Source: an uncultured Cloacibacillus sp.
GTDB taxonomy: Bacteria; Synergistota; Synergistia; Synergistales; Synergistaceae
Direction of reading: 5' to 3'
NCBI GenBank assembly: GCA_900545755.1
Contig: URAG01000055.1
Coordinates: forward strand, 1 to 15,290
DNA length: 15,290 bases
Shown: positions 1 through 6,614 of the stretch, in pieces
Position numbering within the stretch: the first letter of the stretch is position 1
Layout: each line of letters opens with the position of its first letter
Made by a program: the position numbers and the translations under genes
The notes under the pieces: model-generated
What the model was told of the DNA's origin: nothing
Databases searched by the model: none
What the model saw: only the letters and a program-made list of their open reading frames with translations

Positions 1-70
<70 letters not shown>

Positions 71-300
71 ATTCCTGTTTCGCTTTCGACTTCTTCATCC
101 CAAACGAAATGAACAAGCTCCTCGCTCAAGTTGCACGTCTGTTCTTACTTACCTTCTCAACTTCCGCTTCCGCTCTCCACTCGCTAAGGCGCTCCCGCGC
201 CCAGCTACGCTTCCTGCTTCCGCTTCCGTCTCGCTCCTCTGTATTCCCTTGTCATGGTGCTTACGCGCTTGCTCGGAACTAAACGTCCCTCGCCGAGCGC
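71..300 (-). other. pre-16S rRNA leader
   Basis: This non-coding stretch lies between the inferred rRNA transcription start (about 300) and the mature 16S 5' end. It is GC-rich and pyrimidine-rich on the plus strand. It contains a 12-bp direct repeat, CTTCCGCTTCCG, at 161-172 and 217-228. On the transcribed strand, 115-103 reads TGTTCATTTCGTT, which loosely resembles the boxA antitermination element (TGTTCTTTGAAAA-like), but this match is weak. No ORF with a convincing ribosome binding site was seen. Part of it probably forms the 5' strand of the 16S processing stalk, which cannot be tested because the 3' flank is outside the window. Confidence 0.6.
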
Positions 301-307
301 ATGATTA

Positions 308-335
308 AGTATATCAGCGTTCGATTATAAGTCAA
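308..335 (-). promoter_or_regulatory. rRNA operon promoter
   Basis: On the minus strand a -35 box TTGACT (335-330) is followed after 16 bp by a -10 box TATACT (313-308). The start point is expected near 300, followed by a GC-rich stretch (GCGCTCGG). Immediately upstream of the -35, positions about 336-420 are almost pure A/T, as expected for an UP element that boosts rRNA promoters. Location and orientation fit the 16S gene. Assignment is by eye. Confidence 0.65.
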
Positions 336-440
336 CAAATACTATTTGTAATATTTAATAATTATTAAATGACCATTAGTATTTTTATTTTAACGATATT
401 CTAATTAAATTTATAAATGTCAGGGATTCTATAGACGTTT

Positions 441-487
441 AAAAAATAAAGACGGCGTTCATCAGGGAACACCGTCTTTATTTTTTT
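441..487 (-). terminator. intrinsic terminator after recA (bidirectional shape)
   Basis: A 14-bp stem is formed by 447-460 and 467-480 around a 6-nt loop. A-tracts lie on the left and T-tracts on the right, so both strands end in U-runs. The single non-Watson-Crick position (456/471) is a G-U wobble in leftward RNA but a C-A mismatch in rightward RNA, so it suits leftward transcripts. It lies 47 nt past the recA stop and separates the recA cluster from the rRNA promoter. Confidence 0.88.
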
Positions 488-534
488 AGATTTTTTTCTT
501 TTAATTTTGCACAGGCTTAACGCCGTCCGCCGTG

Positions 535-1671
535 TTACTCTTTTTCTTCCTGTTCGGGAATGTCGAGCTTAAGGACGCCTTCTTCGAGAAGCGCCTCTAC
601 GTTGTCTTCGAGCGCGTTTTCTTCGCTTTCTTCTTGTTTTGCCGGTTCGTCGGCGAGGCCGAGGCCCGCGGCTACAGTGTCTAGGACTTCTTTAGTTATT
701 TCTTCCATCAGTTCGGGATGCTCTTCTATATATGTAGCCGCTGCTTCTTTACCCTGCGCGAATGTCTCGCCCTTGTAGGCTATCCACGAACCTTTGCGCT
801 TGAGTATCTCGCGGTCAAGCGCCATGTCGAGCACCGCCATTCCTTTCGGCACGCCTTTGCCGTAGATGAGCGTCGTATGTGCGGTGCGGAACGGCGGAGC
901 CTGTTTGTTTTTCACGACTTTGATATAGAGATCGTGCCCTATGACTTCTTCGCCGCGAGTAACCTGTTTGCCGCGGCGCACTTCGATTCTGACGGAACTG
1001 TAAAATTTTAGAGCGCGTCCGCCGGTCGTCGTCTCGGTCGGCCCTTGGCTGTAGCCGGAGCTTATCTGCGCGCGGAGCTGGTTGATAAATATGACCGTTG
1101 TGTTGCTTTTCGCTATCGCAGCAGTGAGACGGCGCAGCGCATAGCTCATGAGACGCGCATGAAGGCCGACTTGCTTGCCGCCCTCGTCCATCCTGCCGTC
1201 TATCTCGGCCTGCGGCGTAAGCGCCGCCACAGAGTCGACGACCACGAGGTCTACTGCGCCGCTGCGGACGAGCGTGTCCAGTATATAGAAGGCTTGTTCT
1301 CCGCTGTCGGGCTGCGAGAGGTAAAGGTTCGCGGTGTCGACTCCGAGCGAGGCGGCGAGGCGCGGGTCAAGCGCGTGCTCCGCGTCTATGAATGCCGCTA
1401 TGCCTCCGGCTTTCTGAGCCTGCGCAAGAATGTGGAGCGCGATGGTGGTTTTGCCGCCGCCTTCCGGGCCGAATATCTCGACTATGCGTCCGCGCGGAAC
1501 GCCGCCGATGCCGAGCGCCACGTCAAGCGGCAGGATGCCGGTGTGTATTACTTCGACGGCACGCTGCACTTCGTCGCCGAGGCGCATGATCGCGCCTTCG
1601 CCGAATCTTCCTCTAATGTCGCTGAGCGCCTGTTCCAGTATATCTTCGCGAGTCGCTGCTTTTTTTGCCAT
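535..1671 (-). CDS. recA: RecA recombinase with enlarged L1 and L2 loops
   Basis: This is a 378-residue DNA strand-exchange ATPase for homologous recombination and the SOS response. Visible features are Walker A GPEGGGKT (residues 68-75, where most bacteria have GPESSGKT), the catalytic-glutamate region AEHALDP (E98), Walker B LVVVDSV (142-148), INQLR (196-200) and ETTTGGRALKFY (213-224). The C-terminal tail is acidic, as is usual for RecA. Compared with E. coli RecA, recalled from memory, the L1 region between EIDG and GLHAR and the L2 region between INQLR and ETTTGG are each two residues longer. The position of the key L2 Phe is Tyr (Y207). The start has a GGAGG seven bases upstream. The gene is last in a leftward cluster, 71 nt after thpR, and has its own promoter in that gap. 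No LexA-type box was recognised. Identity is certain. Confidence 0.98.
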   Translation of the reverse strand: MAKKAATREDILEQALSDIRGRFGEGAIMRLGDEVQRAVEVIHTGILPLDVALGIGGVPRGRIVEIFGPEGGGKTTIALHILAQAQKAGGIAAFIDAEHALDPRLAASLGVDTANLYLSQPDSGEQAFYILDTLVRSGAVDLVVVDSVAALTPQAEIDGRMDEGGKQVGLHARLMSYALRRLTAAIAKSNTTVIFINQLRAQISSGYSQGPTETTTGGRALKFYSSVRIEVRRGKQVTRGEEVIGHDLYIKVVKNKQAPPFRTAHTTLIYGKGVPKGMAVLDMALDREILKRKGSWIAYKGETFAQGKEAAATYIEEHPELMEEITKEVLDTVAAGLGLADEPAKQEESEENALEDNVEALLEEGVLKLDIPEQEEKE

Positions 1672-1709
1672 CGTTCAGCCTCCGTTTGTCGTTGTCAGTT
1701 TTCGAATAG

Positions 1710-1739
1710 ATTATAACAAACCGCGGGCTGTCTCCACAA
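1710..1739 (-). promoter_or_regulatory. putative recA promoter
   Basis: A perfect -10 box TATAAT (1715-1710) on the minus strand is preceded after 18 bp by a weak -35, TTGTGG (1739-1734). It lies in the short gap between thpR and recA, about 40 nt before the recA start codon. It would allow recA expression independent of the upstream cluster. I saw neither a GAAC-N4-GTTC nor a CTGT-N8-ACAG SOS operator around it. Confidence 0.5.
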
Positions 1740-1742
1740 TGT

Positions 1743-2300
1743 TTACAGTTCGTAAATTTTGAGAGGGGTATATATCGGGCCTTTCGGCGTGAGTTCGCTG
1801 CGCATGAATATGACTTCGCGTACCGTCCATGAAGGTAGGGAGATTTCGTCGAACGTGAGTTCGCGCAGTGCTTCCGCTGGAAGCGGCGCCGTTTCGCTGC
1901 GGCGGCCCAGCGTTATGTGCGGGGAGAATTTTTTGCGTTCTTTCGCGACGCCGCGGCGCGCGGCTAAGTTGTCGGCGGCTTGCGCGAGCGCGCAGAGTTT
2001 TTCTGTCTCGCCGGCTATGCCGGTCCAGACGACGCGCGGCGCAGAAATTTTCGGGAATCCGCCGATTCCGTGCGCTGCGAGTTCGAACGGGCCGCGCGGC
2101 AGTTCTTTGTCGAGGAGCGACGAGACGGCTGAGGCCATCTCCTCCGGTATCTCGCCGCAGAATTTCAGCGTGATATGTATCGTTTCGGGTTTTACCCAGC
2201 GTATGCCGCAGTATGGCAAGGCGCGCTTTTTCGATTCAATCCACGAGCCGAGCGCGGCGATGTGGCGCGGCGGAAGCTTTACGCAGACGAAGGTGCGCAG
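1743..2300 (-). CDS. thpR: RNA 2',3'-cyclic phosphodiesterase (2H family), non-canonical start
   Basis: This 2H phosphoesterase is of the LigT/ThpR type, which opens 2',3'-cyclic phosphates on RNA ends. Both catalytic HxT motifs are present, IHIT (H42, T44) and SPHIT (H128, T130), and WVKPE precedes the first as in the family. The frame is open upstream of a possible TTG start at 2219, and those extra codons encode the conserved N-terminus RTFVCVKLPP. The gene therefore starts further right. The only start-like codon matching the usual MRxF N-terminus is CTG at 2300-2298, with AGGG a few bases upstream, giving 185 residues, a normal family length. Further upstream the frame has TGA (2327-2325) and, just before it, an ATG (2336-2334) overlapping the pncC stop. 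The start is thus uncertain: CTG, or a gene whose original ATG is cut off by a nonsense codon. Confidence 0.85.
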   Translation of the reverse strand: MRTFVCVKLPPRHIAALGSWIESKKRALPYCGIRWVKPETIHITLKFCGEIPEEMASAVSSLLDKELPRGPFELAAHGIGGFPKISAPRVVWTGIAGETEKLCALAQAADNLAARRGVAKERKKFSPHITLGRRSETAPLPAEALRELTFDEISLPSWTVREVIFMRSELTPKGPIYTPLKIYEL

Positions 2301-2335
2301 GAGACGCCCTGCGAGAGGAGGGATTCAGCCGCCCA

Positions 2336-2821
2336 TTACATCCGCTCCCCGATTTCCGCTAGACGGCGCAGCACTTCCGCTACAGTCTGACGGCGCACGG
2401 CGGCGCGGTCTCCGTCGAAGCGGCGGCGGAAAGTTTCCGTCCCGTGCTTCGTCGCCAAGCCGAACCATACAGTACCGACCGGCTTCGCGGCGCTGCCGCC
2501 GCCCGGCCCAGCTATGCCGGTGACGCTCATCGCGACATCTGAGCCGTAAACGCGGCGCGAGCCGCCGGCCATTTCGGCGGCGCACTCGGAGCTGACGGCT
2601 CCGTAATTTTCGAGCGTTTCGTGCGATACGCCGAGGATGTGTTCCTTCGCGCCGTTGACATAAGTCACGGCGGAGCCGTAGAAGACGTCCGACGCTCCGG
2701 CGACGCAAGTGACCGTCTCTGCGATCATGCCGCCGGTGCAGGATTCCGCAAGCGAGAGCGAGAGTCCCTTTTCGCGGAAAATTTCTATGACTCTCGCGGC
2801 GAGCTCTTCAAGATTTTCCAT
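2336..2821 (-). CDS. pncC: nicotinamide-nucleotide amidohydrolase (stand-alone CinA C-terminal domain)
   Basis: This 161-residue protein is the CinA C-terminal domain alone. The family deamidates NMN to nicotinate mononucleotide in NAD recycling. Visible motifs are LAESCTGG (24-31, with the family's catalytic Ser as S27), the GSAVTYVNGAK strand-loop, GAVSSECAAEMA, and SVTGIAGPGGGS followed by KPVGTVWFG. The N-terminal molybdopterin-binding-like CinA domain is absent, so it resembles E. coli PncC (YgaD) more than full-length competence-type CinA. The gene begins 3 nt after the pgpA stop codon, indicating one transcript. A cinA-recA neighbourhood is common in bacteria and is interrupted here only by thpR. 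Confidence 0.93.
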   Translation of the reverse strand: MENLEELAARVIEIFREKGLSLSLAESCTGGMIAETVTCVAGASDVFYGSAVTYVNGAKEHILGVSHETLENYGAVSSECAAEMAGGSRRVYGSDVAMSVTGIAGPGGGSAAKPVGTVWFGLATKHGTETFRRRFDGDRAAVRRQTVAEVLRRLAEIGERM

Positions 2822-2824
2822 TAA

Positions 2825-3313
2825 CTACCGCCCCACCATTTCTAGTATCGCCGTCAGGCCTTCGGCGAAGAGCAGCCAGTGTATGAAGCGCAGCAGGAGG
2901 TTGACGATTATGCCGCCAGCTATGTCGTCGGCCATGATCCCCTTGCCGCCGGGGATTTTATCGAACCAGCTTACGGGGAAGGGCTTGACTATATCGACTA
3001 TGCGGAAGAGGAAGAGCGCGGGTATCGCGTAGGTCATGTCGAAGCCCCACGATGCGAGCCAGACGCCTACGATTTCGTCTATGACGACCTCGCCGGGGTC
3101 GTCGCGCTCCGCGGCTTTTTCGTACTTGTCCGCCGCGACGACGCCTACCGCCGCGACCGCGGCGATGAGCCAGAGCGGGACGCCGCCGAGCAAGAGCCAG
3201 ACTGCCGTTCCTGCGACGGAGCCGACTGTGCCGGGCATCCTCGAAAAGCGGCCTATCGTCCCGGCCGTCGCAACGAGTCCGTACCATGTTTTCATCTCTG
3301 GCGTAAGTATCAT
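2825..3313 (-). CDS. pgpA: phosphatidylglycerophosphatase A
   Basis: This 162-residue membrane enzyme removes phosphate from phosphatidylglycerophosphate to give phosphatidylglycerol. Family motifs are all present: PGTVGS (27-32), the acidic DDPGEVVIDEIVG (71-83), LFRIVDIVKPFP (102-113) and GGKGIMADDIAGG (122-134). The Asp/Glu clusters are the metal-binding active site of this family. Hydrophobic segments at about 34-60, 93-106 and 130-155 fit integral membrane topology. Its ATG overlaps the rimO stop codon by four bases (ATGA), so translation is probably coupled. It is normal in length. Confidence 0.95.
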   Translation of the reverse strand: MILTPEMKTWYGLVATAGTIGRFSRMPGTVGSVAGTAVWLLLGGVPLWLIAAVAAVGVVAADKYEKAAERDDPGEVVIDEIVGVWLASWGFDMTYAIPALFLFRIVDIVKPFPVSWFDKIPGGKGIMADDIAGGIIVNLLLRFIHWLLFAEGLTAILEMVGR

Positions 3314-4602
3314 AGGATTTCCTCCCCTGCCATGTCGTGCGGCATAGCCTCCGTTATTCTTACGGTTATCATGTCGCCTTCTTTTAAATCCTTCCTTATA
3401 TTGCGTATCTCTATAAGACCGTCGACCTCGGGGGCCTCGCGGAAGGAGCGTCCTTCGGCGAAACCTTCTTCCGGCGCGACCCTATCGACGAGCACCCTGA
3501 GTTCGCGCCCTGCGAAGGCCTGCTGGCGCTCGAACGAAATTTCTTCCTGCGCGCGCATCAGAGCGTCGAGCCGTTTTTTCTTCGTCGCTTCTGAGACCTG
3601 CCCGGGCATGTTCGCGGCAGGCGTCCCCTCTTCGGCGTAGAAAGTGAAGGCACCCATGCGGTCGAAGCGCACTTCTTTGACGAAGGACATGAGGTTGTCA
3701 AAATGCTTTTTCTTCTCGCCGGGAAAGCCGACCATGCACGTCGTGCGCAGCGTGAAGTCGGGGTTTATCTCGCGCGCGGTGCGGAATATCGAGCGCAGCG
3801 CGCCGGGCTTTATATCGCGGTTCATCAGCGAGAGTATCTCAGTGTCGCCGTGCTGGACTGGGATGTCGAGGTACGGGATTATCTGCCGCCCGGACGCGAC
3901 GCGTTCGAGCAGCTTTGTCGTGACGCGCGTCGGGTGCAGGTAGAGCAGCCGTATCCATATATCGTAGGGCAGCGAGCTTTCAAGAGCGTCGAGCAGCTCG
4001 ATGAGCCCTTTGCCGGAACCGTTGTCCGTGCCGTAGACTGTCAGGTCCTGTCCGACTACGCATAGCTCGCGCGCGCCCTCTTCGACGAGCTGCTGCGCTT
4101 CGCGCACAATCACGTCTACCGGCAGGCTGCGCAGCGGGCCGCGTATCGACGGTATCGCGCAGTAGGCGCAGCGGTTGCCGCAGCCTTCGCTGATTTTAAG
4201 ATAACGCGTATGTTTCTGCGTCGAGGGCAGGGCGCCGCGGCGGCGCGCCGCGTCGAGCGGCGTTGCAAGACTCTTAAGCACGCTCTCCCAGTTTTCACTC
4301 TCAGCCCAGAAATCGACGGCGGGGATTTCTGATGTAAGCCCTTCGCCGTAGCGGTTGACGAGGCAGCCTACTACGCCGATTTTCTCAAGCTCACCCTTCT
4401 GACGCAGCTCCTCGAGGTCGAGTATCGCCTCTATGCTCTCTTCGACGGCTGGACGGATGAAGCCGCATGTGTTGACTATAGCGCACTGCGCCTCTTCGAC
4501 GGAAGGAACGAGCTCGTGACCGGCGGCTTTGAGCGCCCCCGCCAAGCATTCGCTGTCGACTCTGTTTTTAGCGCAGCCGAGGGTCAGCAGGTAAATCTTC
4601 AT
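3310..4602 (-). CDS. rimO: ribosomal protein S12 methylthiotransferase
   Basis: This 430-residue radical-SAM enzyme adds a methylthio group to the conserved Asp of ribosomal protein uS12. The N-terminal UPF0004 domain carries the three cluster cysteines C10 (LGCAKNRVDSE), C46 (NTCGFI) and C80 (VVGCLVNRY). The radical-SAM CxxxCxxC is C141, C145 and C148 in SEGCGNRCAYCAIPSIRG. A C-terminal TRAM domain starts around 360, with the APEVDG sequence typical of RimO. LGCAKN and PSIRG distinguish it from the tRNA-modifying MiaB. The start codon overlaps the preceding stop codon by four bases (ATGA), and pgpA overlaps its own stop the same way, so the three genes are tightly coupled. Length is normal. 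Confidence 0.95.
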   Translation of the reverse strand: MKIYLLTLGCAKNRVDSECLAGALKAAGHELVPSVEEAQCAIVNTCGFIRPAVEESIEAILDLEELRQKGELEKIGVVGCLVNRYGEGLTSEIPAVDFWAESENWESVLKSLATPLDAARRRGALPSTQKHTRYLKISEGCGNRCAYCAIPSIRGPLRSLPVDVIVREAQQLVEEGARELCVVGQDLTVYGTDNGSGKGLIELLDALESSLPYDIWIRLLYLHPTRVTTKLLERVASGRQIIPYLDIPVQHGDTEILSLMNRDIKPGALRSIFRTAREINPDFTLRTTCMVGFPGEKKKHFDNLMSFVKEVRFDRMGAFTFYAEEGTPAANMPGQVSEATKKKRLDALMRAQEEISFERQQAFAGRELRVLVDRVAPEEGFAEGRSFREAPEVDGLIEIRNIRKDLKEGDMITVRITEAMPHDMAGEEIL

Positions 4603-5594
4603 AATTTATATAGCTCCGCGATACTGTCGGAGACCGGCTGGTTCAGCATGTAGAGGCTGAGCCCGTTATGCGTGAGTCCAGCCGCAATGCCGAGCGCCAT
4701 GCGTATGCGCGCCTTGAACGGGTTGAGCCTTCCGCCTGACATGACGCCTAGCTCTTCAAGTTTTTCAAAGGATCCCTCGAAGTCGTTCGTCTTGTGGACG
4801 CTGCCCTGGAAGCAGCGCGACACGACGGCGACCTCGACGCGGCTGCGGACGAGGTTGCGTATCATCGGCACCCACGATGGCGGGACGTTGCCAGCGCCGA
4901 AGCCGGCGAGGACGAGCCCCTTGAGATCGCGCGCGTGGAGCAGCGACGAGAGCATACCGTCGCCGCCTCCGAGCGAGGCCCACATTATTTCGACGTAGGG
5001 GATTTCCTTCGGCCTGACGGCTAGGAATACGGGGCGTTTTGAATCCTGAAGGAATTTAAGCTCGCCGTTGAGCATTTTGCCGATCGTGCCTCGCAGCGGC
5101 GACTGGAAGGCGCTGTCGGGCGACTCCGGGTCGGCGAGGACGGCGTCGCCGGCGTCGAATAGCTCGCCGCTCGAACATATCAGCACCCCTCTGTTCTGCG
5201 CCGACGGTGAGAGCGCGGCGAGAACCGCGCAGTGTAGGTTCATAAGGCCCTCCTTCACACCGGCGCGCCCCTGCACCATGAGGTTTGCGAATATGACGGG
5301 CTCGCTGCGCTTCCATAGAAGGTTGACAAGGTAGGCTATCTCCTCCATGACGCCGCAGCCAGAGACTACGATGATGCCGGCGTAGCCCTCTGCGGCGACG
5401 GACTCGAGCATCTCTTCCATCGCAACGGTCATCGGCATAGAATAGTGAGTGCTCGGCTGGCAGCTCCATTCCTTTATATCGCAGCGGCACGCCAGTTCGT
5501 CGGGCAGGTAGTTAAGCAGCGAGCCTGGGTCTGCGTTCTCGTCTGCAGAGAAGTTCCCCGCTATGACGAGAGCAAGTTTTGGCAGCGGATGCAA
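4599..5594 (-). CDS. asparaginase-fold protein lacking canonical catalytic residues
   Basis: This 331-residue protein has the layout of a type I/II L-asparaginase. A first strand plus loop lies at 9-16, IIVVSGCGVMEEIAYLVNLL at 74-93, PVIFANLM at 99-106, AFQSPLRGTIGKM at 162-174, GLVLAGFGAGNVP at 226-238, VAVVSRCFQGSV at 255-266, and GGRLNPFKARIRMALG at 287-302. Active-site motifs are replaced. TGGTI becomes AGNF, HGTDTM becomes SGCGVM, and the RSDG region becomes VKEG, so both catalytic Thr residues and the Asp partner are missing. Asparaginase activity is therefore unlikely, and the true function is unknown. Start: an ATG at 5612 is possible, but TTG at 5594 has GGAGGA ideally placed (5606-5601). 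It is first in the cluster and overlaps rimO by four bases. Confidence 0.75.
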   Translation of the reverse strand: MHPLPKLALVIAGNFSADENADPGSLLNYLPDELACRCDIKEWSCQPSTHYSMPMTVAMEEMLESVAAEGYAGIIVVSGCGVMEEIAYLVNLLWKRSEPVIFANLMVQGRAGVKEGLMNLHCAVLAALSPSAQNRGVLICSSGELFDAGDAVLADPESPDSAFQSPLRGTIGKMLNGELKFLQDSKRPVFLAVRPKEIPYVEIMWASLGGGDGMLSSLLHARDLKGLVLAGFGAGNVPPSWVPMIRNLVRSRVEVAVVSRCFQGSVHKTNDFEGSFEKLEELGVMSGGRLNPFKARIRMALGIAAGLTHNGLSLYMLNQPVSDSIAELYKL

Positions 5595-5621
5595 TGCGAT
5601 TCCTCCATCCATTTATCAGTC

Positions 5622-5640
5622 GCGGAGGGCGGCCCTCCGC
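5622..5640 (-). promoter_or_regulatory. 8-bp hairpin at the predicted 5' end of the cluster mRNA
   Basis: GCGGAGGG (5622-5629) and CCCTCCGC (5633-5640) form a perfect 8-bp GC-rich stem with a 3-nt loop. No U-run follows on either strand, so it is not a terminator. The promoter just to its right predicts transcription starting at about 5640, placing the stem at the extreme 5' end of the leftward mRNA. Such terminal stems are known to protect mRNAs from 5'-dependent decay. Confidence 0.5.
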
Positions 5641-5646
5641 CTGTGC

Positions 5647-5675
5647 ATTGTAGCGCAAAGTCCGCGGCGTTTCAA
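5647..5675 (-). promoter_or_regulatory. promoter of the leftward housekeeping cluster
   Basis: On the minus strand the -35 box is TTGAAA (5675-5670) and the -10 box is TACAAT (5652-5647), each one base from consensus with the optimal 17-bp spacer. The start point would fall near 5640, 45 nt upstream of the TTG start of the first gene. It is the best candidate to drive the asparaginase-like gene, rimO, pgpA, pncC and thpR, with read-through into recA. Confidence 0.7.
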
Positions 5676-5691
5676 ATTACGCCGTTTCCGA

Positions 5692-5719
5692 TAGACTTTT
5701 AACGTTTTTCATATATCAT
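5692..5719 (+). promoter_or_regulatory. possible dedA promoter
   Basis: A weak -35, TAGACT (5692-5697), lies 16 bp from a -10, TATCAT (5714-5719), within an AT-rich stretch. The start point would be about 25 nt before the dedA start codon. It is divergent from the cluster promoter at 5647-5675. Both hexamers deviate from consensus, so this is tentative. Confidence 0.35.
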
Positions 5720-5752
5720 TACATTGCAGTTAAACGCGAAAGGGGATTCACG

Positions 5753-6403
5753 TTGGAGGCGATATTTTCTTTTTTCGGTGAATGCGCAGCGCTCTTCGGC
5801 GATCTCATAGGATGGCTCGTCGACGTCATAGGACATCTCGGCTACGCCGGCATCGTCGGGCTGATGTTCCTGGAGTCGTCGTTCTTCCCGTTCCCGAGCG
5901 AGGTCGTAATGCCGCCAGCCGGTTATCTCGCGTGGAAGGGTGAGATGAACATTTTCCTCGTCCTCGGCTCCGGCATGCTCGGCAGCATTCTCGGCGCGCT
6001 CTTCAACTACTGGATAGCGGTGCGCTGGGGGCGGCCTTTCTTCGAGAAGTACGGGAAATATGTCTTTGTGACGCATGAGGCGCTCGACAAAGCAGAAGTC
6101 TTCTTCGCGCACCACGGGCACATCAGCACATTCACTGGGCGGCTGCTTCCAGTCATACGCCAGTACATATCTCTGCCCGCCGGGCTCGCGCGCATGCCGC
6201 TGACGCAATTCTGCTCCTTCACGGCGCTCGGCTCGGGAATATGGGTCACGATACTGACTCTCCTCGGCTACTTCCTCGGCAGCAACGAGGCGCTAATTCA
6301 GGAAGAGCTGCATAAGATAACGATTCTACTCGTCGCCGGCTGCGCGGCGCTCATAGCGGTTTACGCAGCAGTCTGCAAGAGAAGAAAACGCGGACGGAAA
6401 TAG
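5753..6403 (+). CDS. DedA-family inner membrane protein
   Basis: This 216-residue polytopic membrane protein belongs to the DedA/VTT family, members of which move lipid carriers such as undecaprenyl phosphate or phospholipids across the membrane. Hallmarks are the re-entrant segment with acidic residues, [18 protein letters not shown] (E41, E50, residues 40-57), and the second motif [22 protein letters not shown] (127-148) with its conserved arginines. Hydrophobic segments lie around 23-45, 67-90, 155-176 and 188-208, and the C-terminus is a basic tail (KRRKRGRK). The start is TTG, with AGGGG (5741-5745) seven bases upstream. It appears monocistronic, with a terminator directly after it. Substrate cannot be assigned. 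Confidence 0.9.
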   Translation: MEAIFSFFGECAALFGDLIGWLVDVIGHLGYAGIVGLMFLESSFFPFPSEVVMPPAGYLAWKGEMNIFLVLGSGMLGSILGALFNYWIAVRWGRPFFEKYGKYVFVTHEALDKAEVFFAHHGHISTFTGRLLPVIRQYISLPAGLARMPLTQFCSFTALGSGIWVTILTLLGYFLGSNEALIQEELHKITILLVAGCAALIAVYAAVCKRRKRGRK

Positions 6404-6420
6404 CGCCCGTATGAACTCTG

Positions 6421-6456
6421 CGGCAGCTCTTCATATAGGGGCTGCCGTTCTTGTTT
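6421..6456 (+). terminator. intrinsic terminator after dedA
   Basis: CGGCAGC (6421-6427) pairs with GCTGCCG (6441-6447), extended by up to three more pairs including G-U. The stem is followed by TTCTTGTTT. It begins 18 nt after the dedA stop codon and isolates dedA from the ABC importer operon. Confidence 0.8.
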
Positions 6457-6503
6457 GCGCTGCGGAAAATTTATTTTCGCTCGATTTGTACCTCGCCGCT
6501 CGT

Positions 6504-6533
6504 TTATCAAATTATTAAAAAATGCTATCATTT
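6504..6533 (+). promoter_or_regulatory. putative importer promoter with operator-like repeat
   Basis: TTATCA (6504-6509) and TATCAT (6526-6531) are separated by 16 bp in an AT-rich segment. Overlapping the -10 is an interrupted inverted repeat, AAATG-CTAT-CATTT, which might be a repressor site. It has only partial resemblance to a Fur box (AATG/CATT halves), so iron regulation is a guess. The start point would be near 6538, leaving a leader of roughly 77 nt. Confidence 0.4.
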
Positions 6534-6553
6534 ATGTAACGCCAATGTAACAA

Positions 6554-6599
6554 TGCGCGGGAGCTCCGCGCACGCCGCCGGCGCAGCGGCAAAATTTTT
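6554..6599 (+). promoter_or_regulatory. leader hairpins before the binding-protein gene
   Basis: Two GC-rich stem-loops are stacked in the leader. The first is TGCGCGG (6554-6560) with CCGCGCA (6566-6572). The second is GCCGC (6574-6578) with GCGGC (6586-6590), followed by AAAATTTTT (6591-6599) just before the ribosome binding site. The second could act as a weak attenuator or as a structure exposing the start site. No known riboswitch was recognised. Confidence 0.35.
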
Positions 6600-6614
6600 A
6601 CGGGAGTGGTATTC

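Noticed and set aside
161..228. CTTCCGCTTCCG repeats as a CRISPR or mobile-element remnant
   Set aside because: Only two 12-bp copies with unequal context occur, within the rRNA leader; no array or transposase is nearby.
1045..1716. 223-codon open frame opposite recA
   Set aside because: Antisense shadow of recA with no ribosome binding site or protein family character.
2325..2327. TGA in the thpR frame as selenocysteine
   Set aside because: It lies upstream of the conserved N-terminus, three codons after an ATG, with no sign of a selenocysteine insertion hairpin evaluated or expected in this family.
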